This document shows, piece after piece, positions 7,223 to 14,028 of a stretch of DNA of 14,731 nucleotides (position 1 is its first letter; every line of letters starts with the position of its first letter). The notes under the pieces were generated by a model that saw only the letters and a list, made by a program, of their open reading frames with translations, was not told where the DNA came from and made no database searches. The stretch is from UBA11222 sp030652895 (GTDB lineage Bacteria; Pseudomonadota; Alphaproteobacteria; UBA11222), in NCBI GenBank assembly GCA_038318895.1, contig JBBQCS010000073.1, positions 1 through 14,731 on the forward strand. Direction: 5' to 3'. A program made the translations under genes and the position numbers.

Positions 7223-7864
7223 ATGCCCCCATCACCAGGTAAATTTATAACGCTTGAAGGCGGTGAGGGGACGGGAAAATCAACCCAGGCGCGTTTGCTG
7301 CAGGCAGCATTGCGGCAGCGTGGCCTTGAGGTAGCATTAACCCGCGAACCGGGCGGTGCGCCGGGCGCTGAACTCATTCGCAAATTGCTGGTTGAGGGGG
7401 ATGCGGCACGCTGGGACGCGATGAGTGAAGCGTTGCTGCTGTTTGCCGCCCGGCGCGTTCATTTGCGCGAAACCATTATTCCTGCGCTGAACCGGGGTGA
7501 GTGGGTTGTTTGTGACCGTTTCACCGATTCGACATTTGCATATCAGGGGGATGCGGGGGGGCTTGGGCGCGGCGTGATCGAGCGTCTGTCCGCGATTGCT
7601 CTGGGTAAGGACAGTCCTGTGCCGGATGTGACGCTGGTGCTTGATATTCCTGTCGAACTGGGATTGGCGCGGGCGAATTCGCGCGGCGGTACGGAAAATC
7701 GGTTTGAAAGTCTGGGAACGGAGTTTCATCAGCATCTGCGCGACAGTTTTTTGCAAATAGCCAAAAGTGAACCTGTGCGATGTGCCCTGATTGATGCGAC
7801 GCCCCCACCGGAGACTGTGGCGGCGGACATCATCGCAGTGCTTGCATCCCGGCTTGGAATTTAA
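7223..7864 (+). CDS. tmk: Thymidylate kinase
   Basis: This 213-residue enzyme phosphorylates dTMP to dTDP with ATP for DNA synthesis. The P-loop is G13-G-E-G-T-G-K-S20. The dTMP site motif C-D-R-F-T-D-S-T-F-A-Y-Q-G follows, and the lid region A-N-S-R-G-G-T-E-N-R-F-E carries arginines. Length is normal. The ATG at 7223 follows GGGAGTG; longer in-frame starts would overlap dacA. It is 20 bp after dacA and 11 bp before holB, so two DNA-replication genes are coupled. Confidence 0.96.
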   Translation: MPPSPGKFITLEGGEGTGKSTQARLLQAALRQRGLEVALTREPGGAPGAELIRKLLVEGDAARWDAMSEALLLFAARRVHLRETIIPALNRGEWVVCDRFTDSTFAYQGDAGGLGRGVIERLSAIALGKDSPVPDVTLVLDIPVELGLARANSRGGTENRFESLGTEFHQHLRDSFLQIAKSEPVRCALIDATPPPETVAADIIAVLASRLGI

Positions 7865-7875
7865 CCGGGTACGCC

Positions 7876-8997
7876 ATGGCCAGACGCCCTGTCAAAGACG
7901 AACAAGAGGATATTGAATCCGACCGTCTGGAAGGATTTCCGCATCCGCGGGAAACGCCAGACATTGTTGGCCACCAGGATGCATTGGCGGAAGCGGCCGA
8001 CGCCATTGCCTCAGGCCGGATGCATCATGCCTGGCTGATATCCGGCCCCAAAGGCATCGGCAAAGCCACTCTGGCCTATCGCGTGGCGCGTACATTGCTT
8101 CGCAATGGCGTAGGTGGTTCTGTGCCGTCTGATCTGGCTATTGCGACGGATGAACCGGTTTTCCATCTGCTGAAAGCACTGTCCCATCCCGATTTCCTGT
8201 TATTGCGTAGGCCTGTGGACAAGACGGGACGAATTCAAAGCGTCCTGCCCGTGGATGTAGCGCGCAAGGCTATCGATTTTTTTGCGCTCAGCGCAGGCGA
8301 AGGGGGGTGGCGCGTCTGCATCGTGGACAGTGTGGACGACATGAACATTCCTGCTGCCAACGCTTTGCTGAAAATACTGGAGGAACCTCCCAAAAATTCC
8401 ATATTTTTACTGATCAGCCATTCACCGGGCCGGTTACTGCCGACCATCCGGTCACGGTGCCGCAAACTCATGCTCAGTCCACTGAATGATAGTGACCTGG
8501 CGCATATTGTCACCTCGCATTTTCCCGAATTAAGTGGAGATGAGCTGAAACTCTCGGCAATGCTCGCGGAGGGAAGTCCGGGGCATGCCCTGGCGCTTGT
8601 GCGCGATGGCGGGCTGGATCAGTTCCGCGAATTAATCACGCTTTTGACGCCTTTGCCGCAGCTTGATCTGGCGGCGCTGCATGCGCTGGGTGACCGATTG
8701 TCGCGGGTAAATGCCGGGCAGAGCTATGAAACCATGATGCAACTGCTTACCACCTGGCTGGCACGGATGATCCGTTCGGGCGCAGCGGGGGCTATGCCAG
8801 AGGATCGTGTGGCAGGCGAGGCCGCACTCATGCAGCGGCTGCTTGCGACGGCTCCTCTTGATCAATGGACGGAGGTGTGGGAAAACATCAATACTCTTTT
8901 GCGGCGCGCCGAGAGTGTCAACCTAGGCCGCAAACAGGTCATTTTGAGTATTTTTTCACGTCTTGCGGAAACGGCGCAACGCCGCAAACCCTTGTAA
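7876..8997 (+). CDS. holB: DNA polymerase III subunit delta'
   Basis: This 373-residue AAA+ protein is the delta' subunit of the clamp loader that places the beta clamp on DNA. The nucleotide-binding fold has a P-loop-like G57-P-K-G-I-G-K63, a Walker-B-like V-D-S-V-D-D-M, the segment N-A-L-L-K-I-L-E-E-P-P typical of HolB/DnaX, and the S-R-C of the sensor-1 region (S-R-C-R-K-L). The C-terminal half is the helical domain. The zinc-module cysteines found in some delta' proteins are not seen. It is placed after tmk and before metG in the operon. Confidence 0.94.
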   Translation: MARRPVKDEQEDIESDRLEGFPHPRETPDIVGHQDALAEAADAIASGRMHHAWLISGPKGIGKATLAYRVARTLLRNGVGGSVPSDLAIATDEPVFHLLKALSHPDFLLLRRPVDKTGRIQSVLPVDVARKAIDFFALSAGEGGWRVCIVDSVDDMNIPAANALLKILEEPPKNSIFLLISHSPGRLLPTIRSRCRKLMLSPLNDSDLAHIVTSHFPELSGDELKLSAMLAEGSPGHALALVRDGGLDQFRELITLLTPLPQLDLAALHALGDRLSRVNAGQSYETMMQLLTTWLARMIRSGAAGAMPEDRVAGEAALMQRLLATAPLDQWTEVWENINTLLRRAESVNLGRKQVILSIFSRLAETAQRRKPL

Positions 8998-9013
8998 ACT
9001 GGAACATTGAACC

Positions 9014-10579
9014 GTGGCGGCGAAGCGCTTTTATATTACGACGGCGATCTCCTATCCCAATGGGCCGCCGCATATTGGCCACGCCTATGAGGCGATAGCG
9101 ACCGATGTGCTGGCGCGTTTCAAGCGCCTGGACGGGTATGAGGTCATGTTCCTCACCGGCACGGATGAATATGGCCAGAAGATGGAACAGACCGCGCGCA
9201 AGCAGGGCGTCACGCCGGCAGAGCTTGCGGACCGTAATTCACCGCTGTTCCGGGAAATGGCGCGACGGCTGAATTGCAGCAATGATGATTTCATCGGCAC
9301 ACGAGAGCCGCGCCATCACGTGGCTGTCACGCATTTGTGGCGGCAGATGGCCGCCAATGGGGACATCTATCTCGGTAAATATGCCGGATGGTATTCGGTG
9401 CGCGACGAAGCTTTTTATGGCGAAGACGAATTAGTCGAAGGGGCGGATGGTGAGAAGCTGGCGCCCACCGGAACGCCAGTGTCGTGGGTAGAGGAAGAAA
9501 GTTATTTCTTCCGTCTCTCGGCCTATGGGGACAGATTGCTGGCCCATTATGACGCGCATCCGGATTTTATTCTGCCGCACACGCGCCGCAACGAGGTGGT
9601 GAGCTTTGTAAAGTCGGGGCTGAAGGACTTGTCCATTTCGCGCACCAGTTTCGATTGGGGCGTTCCAGTGCCCGATGATCCCCGGCATGTGATGTATGTC
9701 TGGTTGGATGCGCTGACCAATTATATTTCCGCCATTGGTTATCCGGATGGCGAGAAATATCAGAAATTCTGGCCTGCGGATGCGCATATTATTGGCAAGG
9801 ATATTGTGCGCTTTCACGCGATCTATTGGCCGGCCTTTTTGATGTCCGGCGGCGTGCCGCTGCCCAAGCGGGTGTTTGGTCACGGGTTCCTGCAAAGTCA
9901 GGGCGAAAAAATGTCAAAGTCCCTTGGTAACGTGGTCAGTCCGCTGGACCTGGTGGAACGCTATGGCCTGGATCAGGTGCGCTATTTTTTCATGCGCGAG
10001 GTGCCGTTCGGAGCCGACGGAAACTATTCACACGAATCCCTGGTCAACCGTACCAATGCGGATCTTGCCAATGATCTGGGTAATCTGGCGCAACGCTCGC
10101 TTTCGATGATTGCGAAAAATTGCGGCGGAACCGTTCCCGCGCCGGGTGTGTTTACAGACGCCGATCACGGCATACTTGGCGATGCGGAAGCGATGCTGGA
10201 CAAGGCGCGTGCGCATATGGAAATGCAGGCCATCCATCTGGCGCTTGGCGAGGTATGGAAACTGGTTGCGGACGCCAATCGCTATTTCGCCGAACAGCAA
10301 CCCTGGGCGCTGGCGAAAACCGATCCGGCGCGCATGCAAACGGTGTTGTATGTGACGGCCGAAGTTTTGCGGCAGGTATGTATTCTGGCGCAGCCGGTAA
10401 TGCCGCAGAGCGCCGCGGCATTGCTGGATCAACTCGCGATTGCCGCCAATGCCCGTGACTTTGCGGCGCTTGGCGCGGCGCACCGGCTTGTTGCGGGCGT
10501 CCCATTACCCGCACCCACAGGGGTTTTTCCGCGTTATGTTGAACCCGCTGAAACCGCGGCGCCGGCAAAAAAAGGATAA
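9014..10579 (+). CDS. metG: Methionyl-tRNA synthetase
   Basis: This 521-residue class I synthetase charges tRNA-Met. The HIGH motif is H20-I-G-H23 and the KMSKS loop is K299-M-S-K-S303. The connective-peptide region around G-W-Y-S-V-R-D-E-A-F-Y has no cysteine pairs, so this is the type without a zinc knuckle. No C-terminal dimerisation (OB-fold) domain follows the anticodon-binding helices. The start is a GTG at 9014, 16 bp after holB; M-A-A-K-R-F-Y-I-T-T-A is a usual beginning for this enzyme. Confidence 0.97.
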   Translation: MAAKRFYITTAISYPNGPPHIGHAYEAIATDVLARFKRLDGYEVMFLTGTDEYGQKMEQTARKQGVTPAELADRNSPLFREMARRLNCSNDDFIGTREPRHHVAVTHLWRQMAANGDIYLGKYAGWYSVRDEAFYGEDELVEGADGEKLAPTGTPVSWVEEESYFFRLSAYGDRLLAHYDAHPDFILPHTRRNEVVSFVKSGLKDLSISRTSFDWGVPVPDDPRHVMYVWLDALTNYISAIGYPDGEKYQKFWPADAHIIGKDIVRFHAIYWPAFLMSGGVPLPKRVFGHGFLQSQGEKMSKSLGNVVSPLDLVERYGLDQVRYFFMREVPFGADGNYSHESLVNRTNADLANDLGNLAQRSLSMIAKNCGGTVPAPGVFTDADHGILGDAEAMLDKARAHMEMQAIHLALGEVWKLVADANRYFAEQQPWALAKTDPARMQTVLYVTAEVLRQVCILAQPVMPQSAAALLDQLAIAANARDFAALGAAHRLVAGVPLPAPTGVFPRYVEPAETAAPAKKG

Positions 10580-10588
10580 GTAGCGCGT

Positions 10589-11380
10589 ATGTTGGTCGAT
10601 AGCCATTGCCATCTGGATTTCCCCGACTTTTCCGGGGAAATGGATACTGTGGTGCGCCGCGCCGCTACCGCAGGCGTCGGGATGATGCTGACAATCTGTA
10701 CACGGATCAGTGAGTTTGAACGTATCCGCGCGGTGGCCGATAAATTTGAACATATTTATTGTTCTGTTGGCATTCATCCGCACGAAGCGGATACTGAGCC
10801 AGCAGCCGATTGCGCGCGTATCGTGTCCCTGTCCCGTCATCCCAAGGTGATCGGGATTGGCGAAACCGGTCTGGATTACTTCTATGAACACAGTTCGTGT
10901 GACGCGCAGCAGACCTCATTCCGCGCCCATATTTCTGCCGCGCGTGAAACGGGTCTGCCGCTGATTGTGCATGCGCGCGATGCAGATAGCGACACGATAG
11001 AGATCCTGCAGGATGAGGCAGGGAAGGGGGCCTTTCCGGGTGTCATCCATTGTTTTACGGCGGGGCCGGAACTGGCGCGGGCGGCACTTGACCTTGGTCT
11101 GTATATCTCGCTGTCGGGCATTGCAACGTTCAAAAGCGCCAGAGATCTGCGCGAAACCGCAAAGATGATTCCGTCCAACCGGCTGCTGGTTGAGACCGAT
11201 GCGCCGTTTCTGGCGCCCATGCCGCACCGCGGCAAGCGCAACGAGCCGGCCTTTGTGGCGGACACTGCGCGCTATCTGGCGGAATTTTTTAGTGAGACGC
11301 GCGAGGCTTTCGCCGCCCGCACCACAGATAATTTTTTCACCCTGTTCACCAAAGCGGACCGCGCCAATGCCCGGACATAA
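10589..11380 (+). CDS. TatD family metal-dependent hydrolase/DNase (YcfH type)
   Basis: This 263-residue TIM-barrel hydrolase opens with D-S-H-C-H-L-D (metal-binding H6 and H8). It also has I-G-E-T-G-L-D-Y-F-Y, P-L-I-V-H-A-R-D-A, V-I-H-C-F-T and V-E-T-D-A-P-F-L-A-P, which together give the full TatD metal-ligand set. The family contains 3'-5' exonucleases and D-aminoacyl-tRNA hydrolase-like members; the true substrate is uncertain. The ATG is at 10589, with AAGGA about 13 bases upstream, slightly long. Its last 14 bases overlap the next gene, implying translational coupling. Confidence 0.94.
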   Translation: MLVDSHCHLDFPDFSGEMDTVVRRAATAGVGMMLTICTRISEFERIRAVADKFEHIYCSVGIHPHEADTEPAADCARIVSLSRHPKVIGIGETGLDYFYEHSSCDAQQTSFRAHISAARETGLPLIVHARDADSDTIEILQDEAGKGAFPGVIHCFTAGPELARAALDLGLYISLSGIATFKSARDLRETAKMIPSNRLLVETDAPFLAPMPHRGKRNEPAFVADTARYLAEFFSETREAFAARTTDNFFTLFTKADRANART

Positions 11381-12146
11381 AGTCACCATATTGGGTAGCG
11401 GTTCGTCGGGCGGTGTGCCGCGCATTGGCGGCGACTGGGGGGTGTGTGATCCGGATGAACCCCGCAACCGCCGCCTGCGCTGTTCCATTCTTGTGCAACA
11501 GGGCGAAACGACGGCGCTGATCGACACCTCGCCCGATATGCGTGAGCAATTGCTGGCGGCGAAGGTCAGCCATCTGCACGGCGTGCTGTACACCCATTCC
11601 CACGCGGATCAGGCGAACGGCATCGATGATCTGCGCATGGTGGTCATGAACATGCGCAAGCGCGTCAATGTGTATGCGGATGAAATCACTTTCGATGAAC
11701 TGAATGCGCGTTTCGGCTATTGCTTTTCCCAGGCCGAGGGCAGCTCGTACCCGGCCATTCTGAACGGCCATCTGATCAAGGGGGCGGCGCGTGTCGAAGG
11801 GCCAGGCGGCGTCATCGAGGCCACGCCGTTCGAGGTTGATCATGGCGGCGCACATTGCGTCGGCTACCGTTTCGGAAATTTCGCCTATACGCCGGATGTC
11901 GTTGGACTGTCGGAAGAAGCCTTCGCCGCGATCAGCGGTGCGCAATGCTGGATCGTGGATGCGCTGCGCTACACGCCGCATCCCACCCACGCACATCTGG
12001 CGCGCACGCTGGAATGGATTGCGCGCGTGAAACCAAAACGCGCCGTGCTGACCAATCTGCACATCGATATGGATTACCAGACCCTGCTGCGCGAACTGCC
12101 CGAAGGCGTCGTGCCCGCCTATGACGGGATGGTGCTGGAGTTTTGA
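11367..12146 (+). CDS. PhnP-like MBL-fold metallo-hydrolase
   Basis: This 259-residue metallo-beta-lactamase-fold protein is of the PhnP/PqqB-like group, whose known members include cyclic phosphodiesterases. It starts V-T-I-L-G-S-G-S-S-G-G-V-P and carries the metal motif T-H77-S-H79-A-D81-Q82 followed by G-I-D-D-L-R. Further ligand candidates are E-V-D-H and N-L-H-I-D. Position 82 is Gln where the H-x-H-x-D-H motif normally has His. The true start is the ATG at 11367 inside the tatD end; upstream codons in this frame only shadow tatD. The last codons, giving Y-D-G-M-V-L-E-F, recur in altered form near 14000. This appears to be the last gene of the operon. Confidence 0.9.
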   Translation: MPGHKVTILGSGSSGGVPRIGGDWGVCDPDEPRNRRLRCSILVQQGETTALIDTSPDMREQLLAAKVSHLHGVLYTHSHADQANGIDDLRMVVMNMRKRVNVYADEITFDELNARFGYCFSQAEGSSYPAILNGHLIKGAARVEGPGGVIEATPFEVDHGGAHCVGYRFGNFAYTPDVVGLSEEAFAAISGAQCWIVDALRYTPHPTHAHLARTLEWIARVKPKRAVLTNLHIDMDYQTLLRELPEGVVPAYDGMVLEF

Positions 12147-12152
12147 AAAATG
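12121..12152 (+). repeat. Left copy of 32-bp direct repeat bounding the accessory cassette
   Basis: This is the last 26 bases of the MBL-fold gene plus three A residues and an ATG. It matches 13997-14028 at 30 of 32 positions, including 21 identical bases at the right end. Here the GGAG serves an ATG that opens a dead mini-ORF (M-C-E-M-stop, 12150-12164). In the right copy the same arrangement starts the GNAT gene. Confidence 0.9.
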
Positions 12153-12212
12153 TGTGAAATGTAAAAGGCGCGACATTGCGTTGACACGCCCAGTAATGTT
12201 TCTGTTTTGTTC

Positions 12213-12241
12213 TTGACAAAAGGATATAATTCCCATACAAT
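12213..12241 (+). promoter_or_regulatory. Near-consensus sigma-70 promoter of the MuF-domain gene
   Basis: A perfect TTGACA (12213-12218) is followed after exactly 17 bp by TACAAT (12236-12241, five of six). An additional perfect TATAAT (12225-12230) lies in the spacer but has no -35 at proper distance. Transcription would start near 12248, giving a leader of about 29 bases before the ATG at 12277. AGAGG lies about 8 bases before that ATG. Confidence 0.8.
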
Positions 12242-12276
12242 GGCGCGAATAATCTCTTGCCCTTGTAGAGGCCGCC

Positions 12277-13281
12277 ATGCCGCTCCCGGATATCATCCAT
12301 ACGCCAGCCTATAGACAGGCATTCAACCTGTATCTTCGCAAAGGCGTGCCTATTGAGCTGTCGTTGAAGGCGGCGGCCCAGGAACATCCAACCACGCACT
12401 ACATTTGGCGCACGCGGGGCGACAACAAAGTGCGCGCCTCGCATGCCGCCAATAACGGCAAAGTGTTCGCATGGGACAACCCGCCGCTGGTGGGACATCC
12501 GGGGGAAGATTATAATTGCCGCTGCACCGCAGAACCCTATGTGCATGGCGAGAGTGAATTTGCCTATCAGGCGCTTACCAGCGAAGTGAATGATTCAAGC
12601 CCGAAATGGAAAAAACAAGATTTCGTAGCGCATGCGTTTAAGGGCGGGGGCGATGTGACGTTGTCCGGGATTGGCCATTTGCAGGATATCATCAACCACT
12701 ATGCCTATCATTTGGGAGAGGCTGGAATATTTGAGGCTGTCAACAGACAAGTTATTGATGCAGCGCGAGCAGTGGGCAATGGCTATTTCCCCCACCCGTT
12801 TTCTAATAGCTACGATTTTACAGCCGTCTCATACCCGCACGGTGGGTCCACTGTGTTTGGTATCTTTAAGGGGTATGTTTCAGAAAAAAATGGCTTGATG
12901 AAGATTGATGGGACGGTCGAATATTTCTTCGACGATGCCTACACTGACCCGGTACGTATCAGGGATAGATTGCTTTTTGGCACATCTGATCCGGGAGAAG
13001 CCGCAGAAATTTTGCGGCGTATTACAGAAGATATAAGGCAATATTTGCGCGAGACATCCGACGCGGATTCGGTTCCGGAAATTTTGCGGCGCATTACGGC
13101 AATTATCGCTCAATATCTGCCAGCCACGCCCAGTGTGGAAGCTGTTTCGGAAATTTTGCGGTTCATTACAGATGGTGGCGGCAAGGTCTACGCGATCACC
13201 GGTCAGTGGCAGACAGAGTTGCATGCCGAGGCCAAGCCGAATAGAAATGAAAGCCGGTATAAATGGAATAAAGATGCGTAA
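12277..13281 (+). CDS. MuF-domain protein with unrecognised C-terminal domain (candidate polymorphic toxin)
   Basis: This protein has 334 residues. Residues about 38-90 match the C-terminal core of phage MuF/SPP1-gp7 minor head proteins: Y-I-W-R-T-R-G-D, V-R-A-S-H, G-K-V-F-A-W-D-N-P-P and H-P-G-E-D-Y-N-C81-R-C83. The large N-terminal portion of a true head protein is absent, and no other phage gene is nearby. Residues about 115-316 form a second domain I cannot name, with G-G-G-D-V-T-L-S-G-I-G-H-L, F-S-N-S-Y-D-F and Y-F-F-D-D-A-Y-T-D-P. It is interrupted at about 244-300 by two and a third 24-residue repeats. MuF modules fused to variable C-terminal domains are known as polymorphic toxins of temperate phages, so a toxin role is plausible but inferred. 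The gene has its own strong promoter and is followed by a membrane protein gene. Confidence 0.7.
   Translation: MPLPDIIHTPAYRQAFNLYLRKGVPIELSLKAAAQEHPTTHYIWRTRGDNKVRASHAANNGKVFAWDNPPLVGHPGEDYNCRCTAEPYVHGESEFAYQALTSEVNDSSPKWKKQDFVAHAFKGGGDVTLSGIGHLQDIINHYAYHLGEAGIFEAVNRQVIDAARAVGNGYFPHPFSNSYDFTAVSYPHGGSTVFGIFKGYVSEKNGLMKIDGTVEYFFDDAYTDPVRIRDRLLFGTSDPGEAAEILRRITEDIRQYLRETSDADSVPEILRRITAIIAQYLPATPSVEAVSEILRFITDGGGKVYAITGQWQTELHAEAKPNRNESRYKWNKDA
13006..13173 (+). repeat. In-frame 72-bp tandem repeat (two units plus a partial third)
   Basis: Units begin at 13006, 13078 and 13150, exactly 72 bp apart, each with GAAATTTTGCGG and then a following ATTAC. They encode E-I-L-R-R-I-T / E-I-L-R-R-I-T / E-I-L-R-F-I-T at the head of 24-residue units. 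The first seven to eight codons are well kept and the remainder is diverged. The unit length is a multiple of three, so copy-number change would keep the frame. Confidence 0.9.
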
Positions 13282-13357
13282 AATATGGGGTTCTTTTCAA
13301 TGTATTCCGGATTTGAGCGTTGACGCCAGTTCTGGCGCTGTAGTGCAGCACTCCGCT

Positions 13358-13374
13358 AAGGAGATACAGCACTG
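13358..13374 (+). promoter_or_regulatory. Strong Shine-Dalgarno placed before a CTG codon
   Basis: AAGGAGAT (13358-13365) is the best ribosome-binding site near the membrane protein gene. Eight bases past its GGAG lies CTG (13372-13374), in frame with the ATG at 13402, which has no good site of its own. The in-frame stop TAA at 13357-13359 limits any longer start. Confidence 0.5.
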
Positions 13375-13401
13375 ATAACAAAAGCGTTCAGATATGTATC
13401 C

Positions 13402-13968
13402 ATGCAAATTCTGGAAAGTTTTGAACGCTTTCCATTGGCGGTAATCAATGTTGTCGTTCTCGCCATACTTGCGCAATTTGATCTGGTTCTGCCATCCAGC
13501 GAACGGCTGATTTTACTGGTATTCTTATATGGCGGCGCAATTTGGTTTGTCAGCGTCAGGCTTTACACGGAATCACATGGGCTAAGCCAGTTAGTCTGCT
13601 TCGTAATTAGCCTTGGCGCCTATCTGCCTGTGCTTTATGTGGCGACATCGTCACCGGCGGTTGGCGCCGCGATTTTAATCTGTGCGCTAGTGGTGCATTT
13701 TATTCTCAATTTCATTGCGTCATTAGTAAGCACGCGTACAGTACGCAATGAGATATGGCAGTTTTACTATCATTTCTGGGGCCATATTGGCAGGCTTATA
13801 CCTATCGTCATTCTGTTATACATTATTGGAGCAACGATATTTTTTGCGCTCTATTATTTTTTTGGGATCTATATTAGCCACAACGAAACCGGGAGGTTGC
13901 ATGGGATATTTGTTTTTCTATGTTTTCCCTTAATGGTATTGGCGGGGATTCCAAAAGTGCAAAAATAA
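13402..13968 (+). CDS. Six-helix membrane protein, DUF4153-like N-terminal part (candidate immunity protein)
   Basis: From the ATG this is 188 residues with hydrophobic segments at about 10-30, 35-54, 61-80, 85-109, 130-155 and 167-185. E-R-F-P-L-A-V near the start, R-N-E-I-W-Q-F near 115-121, Y-Y-F-F-G-I-Y-I near 151-158 and P-L-M-V-L-A-G-I-P at the end recall the first third of DUF4153 integral membrane proteins, which run to about 550-600 residues. It is either a short variant or a truncated copy. Starting at CTG 13372 would add ten residues (I-T-K-A-F-R-Y-V-S after the initiator). It lies 120 bp after the MuF gene with no terminator seen between, and is AT-rich compared with the operon. 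By position it could be the immunity partner of the MuF protein; this is untested. Confidence 0.6.
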   Translation: MQILESFERFPLAVINVVVLAILAQFDLVLPSSERLILLVFLYGGAIWFVSVRLYTESHGLSQLVCFVISLGAYLPVLYVATSSPAVGAAILICALVVHFILNFIASLVSTRTVRNEIWQFYYHFWGHIGRLIPIVILLYIIGATIFFALYYFFGIYISHNETGRLHGIFVFLCFPLMVLAGIPKVQK

Positions 13969-13996
13969 TTTACGATCAAGGCGTGGTTTGGTGATG

Positions 13997-14028
13997 ATGA
14001 CGGCATAGTGCTGGAGTTTTGAAAAATG
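13997..14028 (+). repeat. Right copy of 32-bp direct repeat bounding the accessory cassette
   Basis: This copy matches 12121-12152 with two mismatches. Read in the MBL gene frame it gives D-G-I-V-L-E-F-stop, a relic of the hydrolase C-terminus, and then AAA and the ATG of the GNAT gene. Weaker similarity (AAGGCGT-N-GT) extends some 25 bases further upstream. The copies are 1,876 bp apart. Confidence 0.88.

Noticed and set aside
10916..11593. 225-codon minus-strand ORF opposite tatD and the MBL gene
   Set aside because: It crosses two well-supported plus-strand genes and has no family motif.
12181..12186. A second TTGACA upstream of the MuF gene
   Set aside because: No -10-like sequence lies 16-18 bp downstream, so it was not called a promoter.
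11346..12296. 316-codon minus-strand ORF opposite the MBL-fold gene
   Set aside because: Its length comes from the GC-rich codon pattern of the strong plus-strand gene. The translation shows no recognisable domain and it spans the MuF promoter.
13006..13173. CRISPR-like spaced repeats
   Set aside because: The repeats are coding, in frame and 72 bp apart with related rather than unique intervening sequence, there are only three, and no cas gene is present.
12277..14022. Prophage remnant
   Set aside because: Only a MuF-type module is present. There is no integrase, terminase, portal or tail gene, and the MuF gene has its own promoter and an intact frame.
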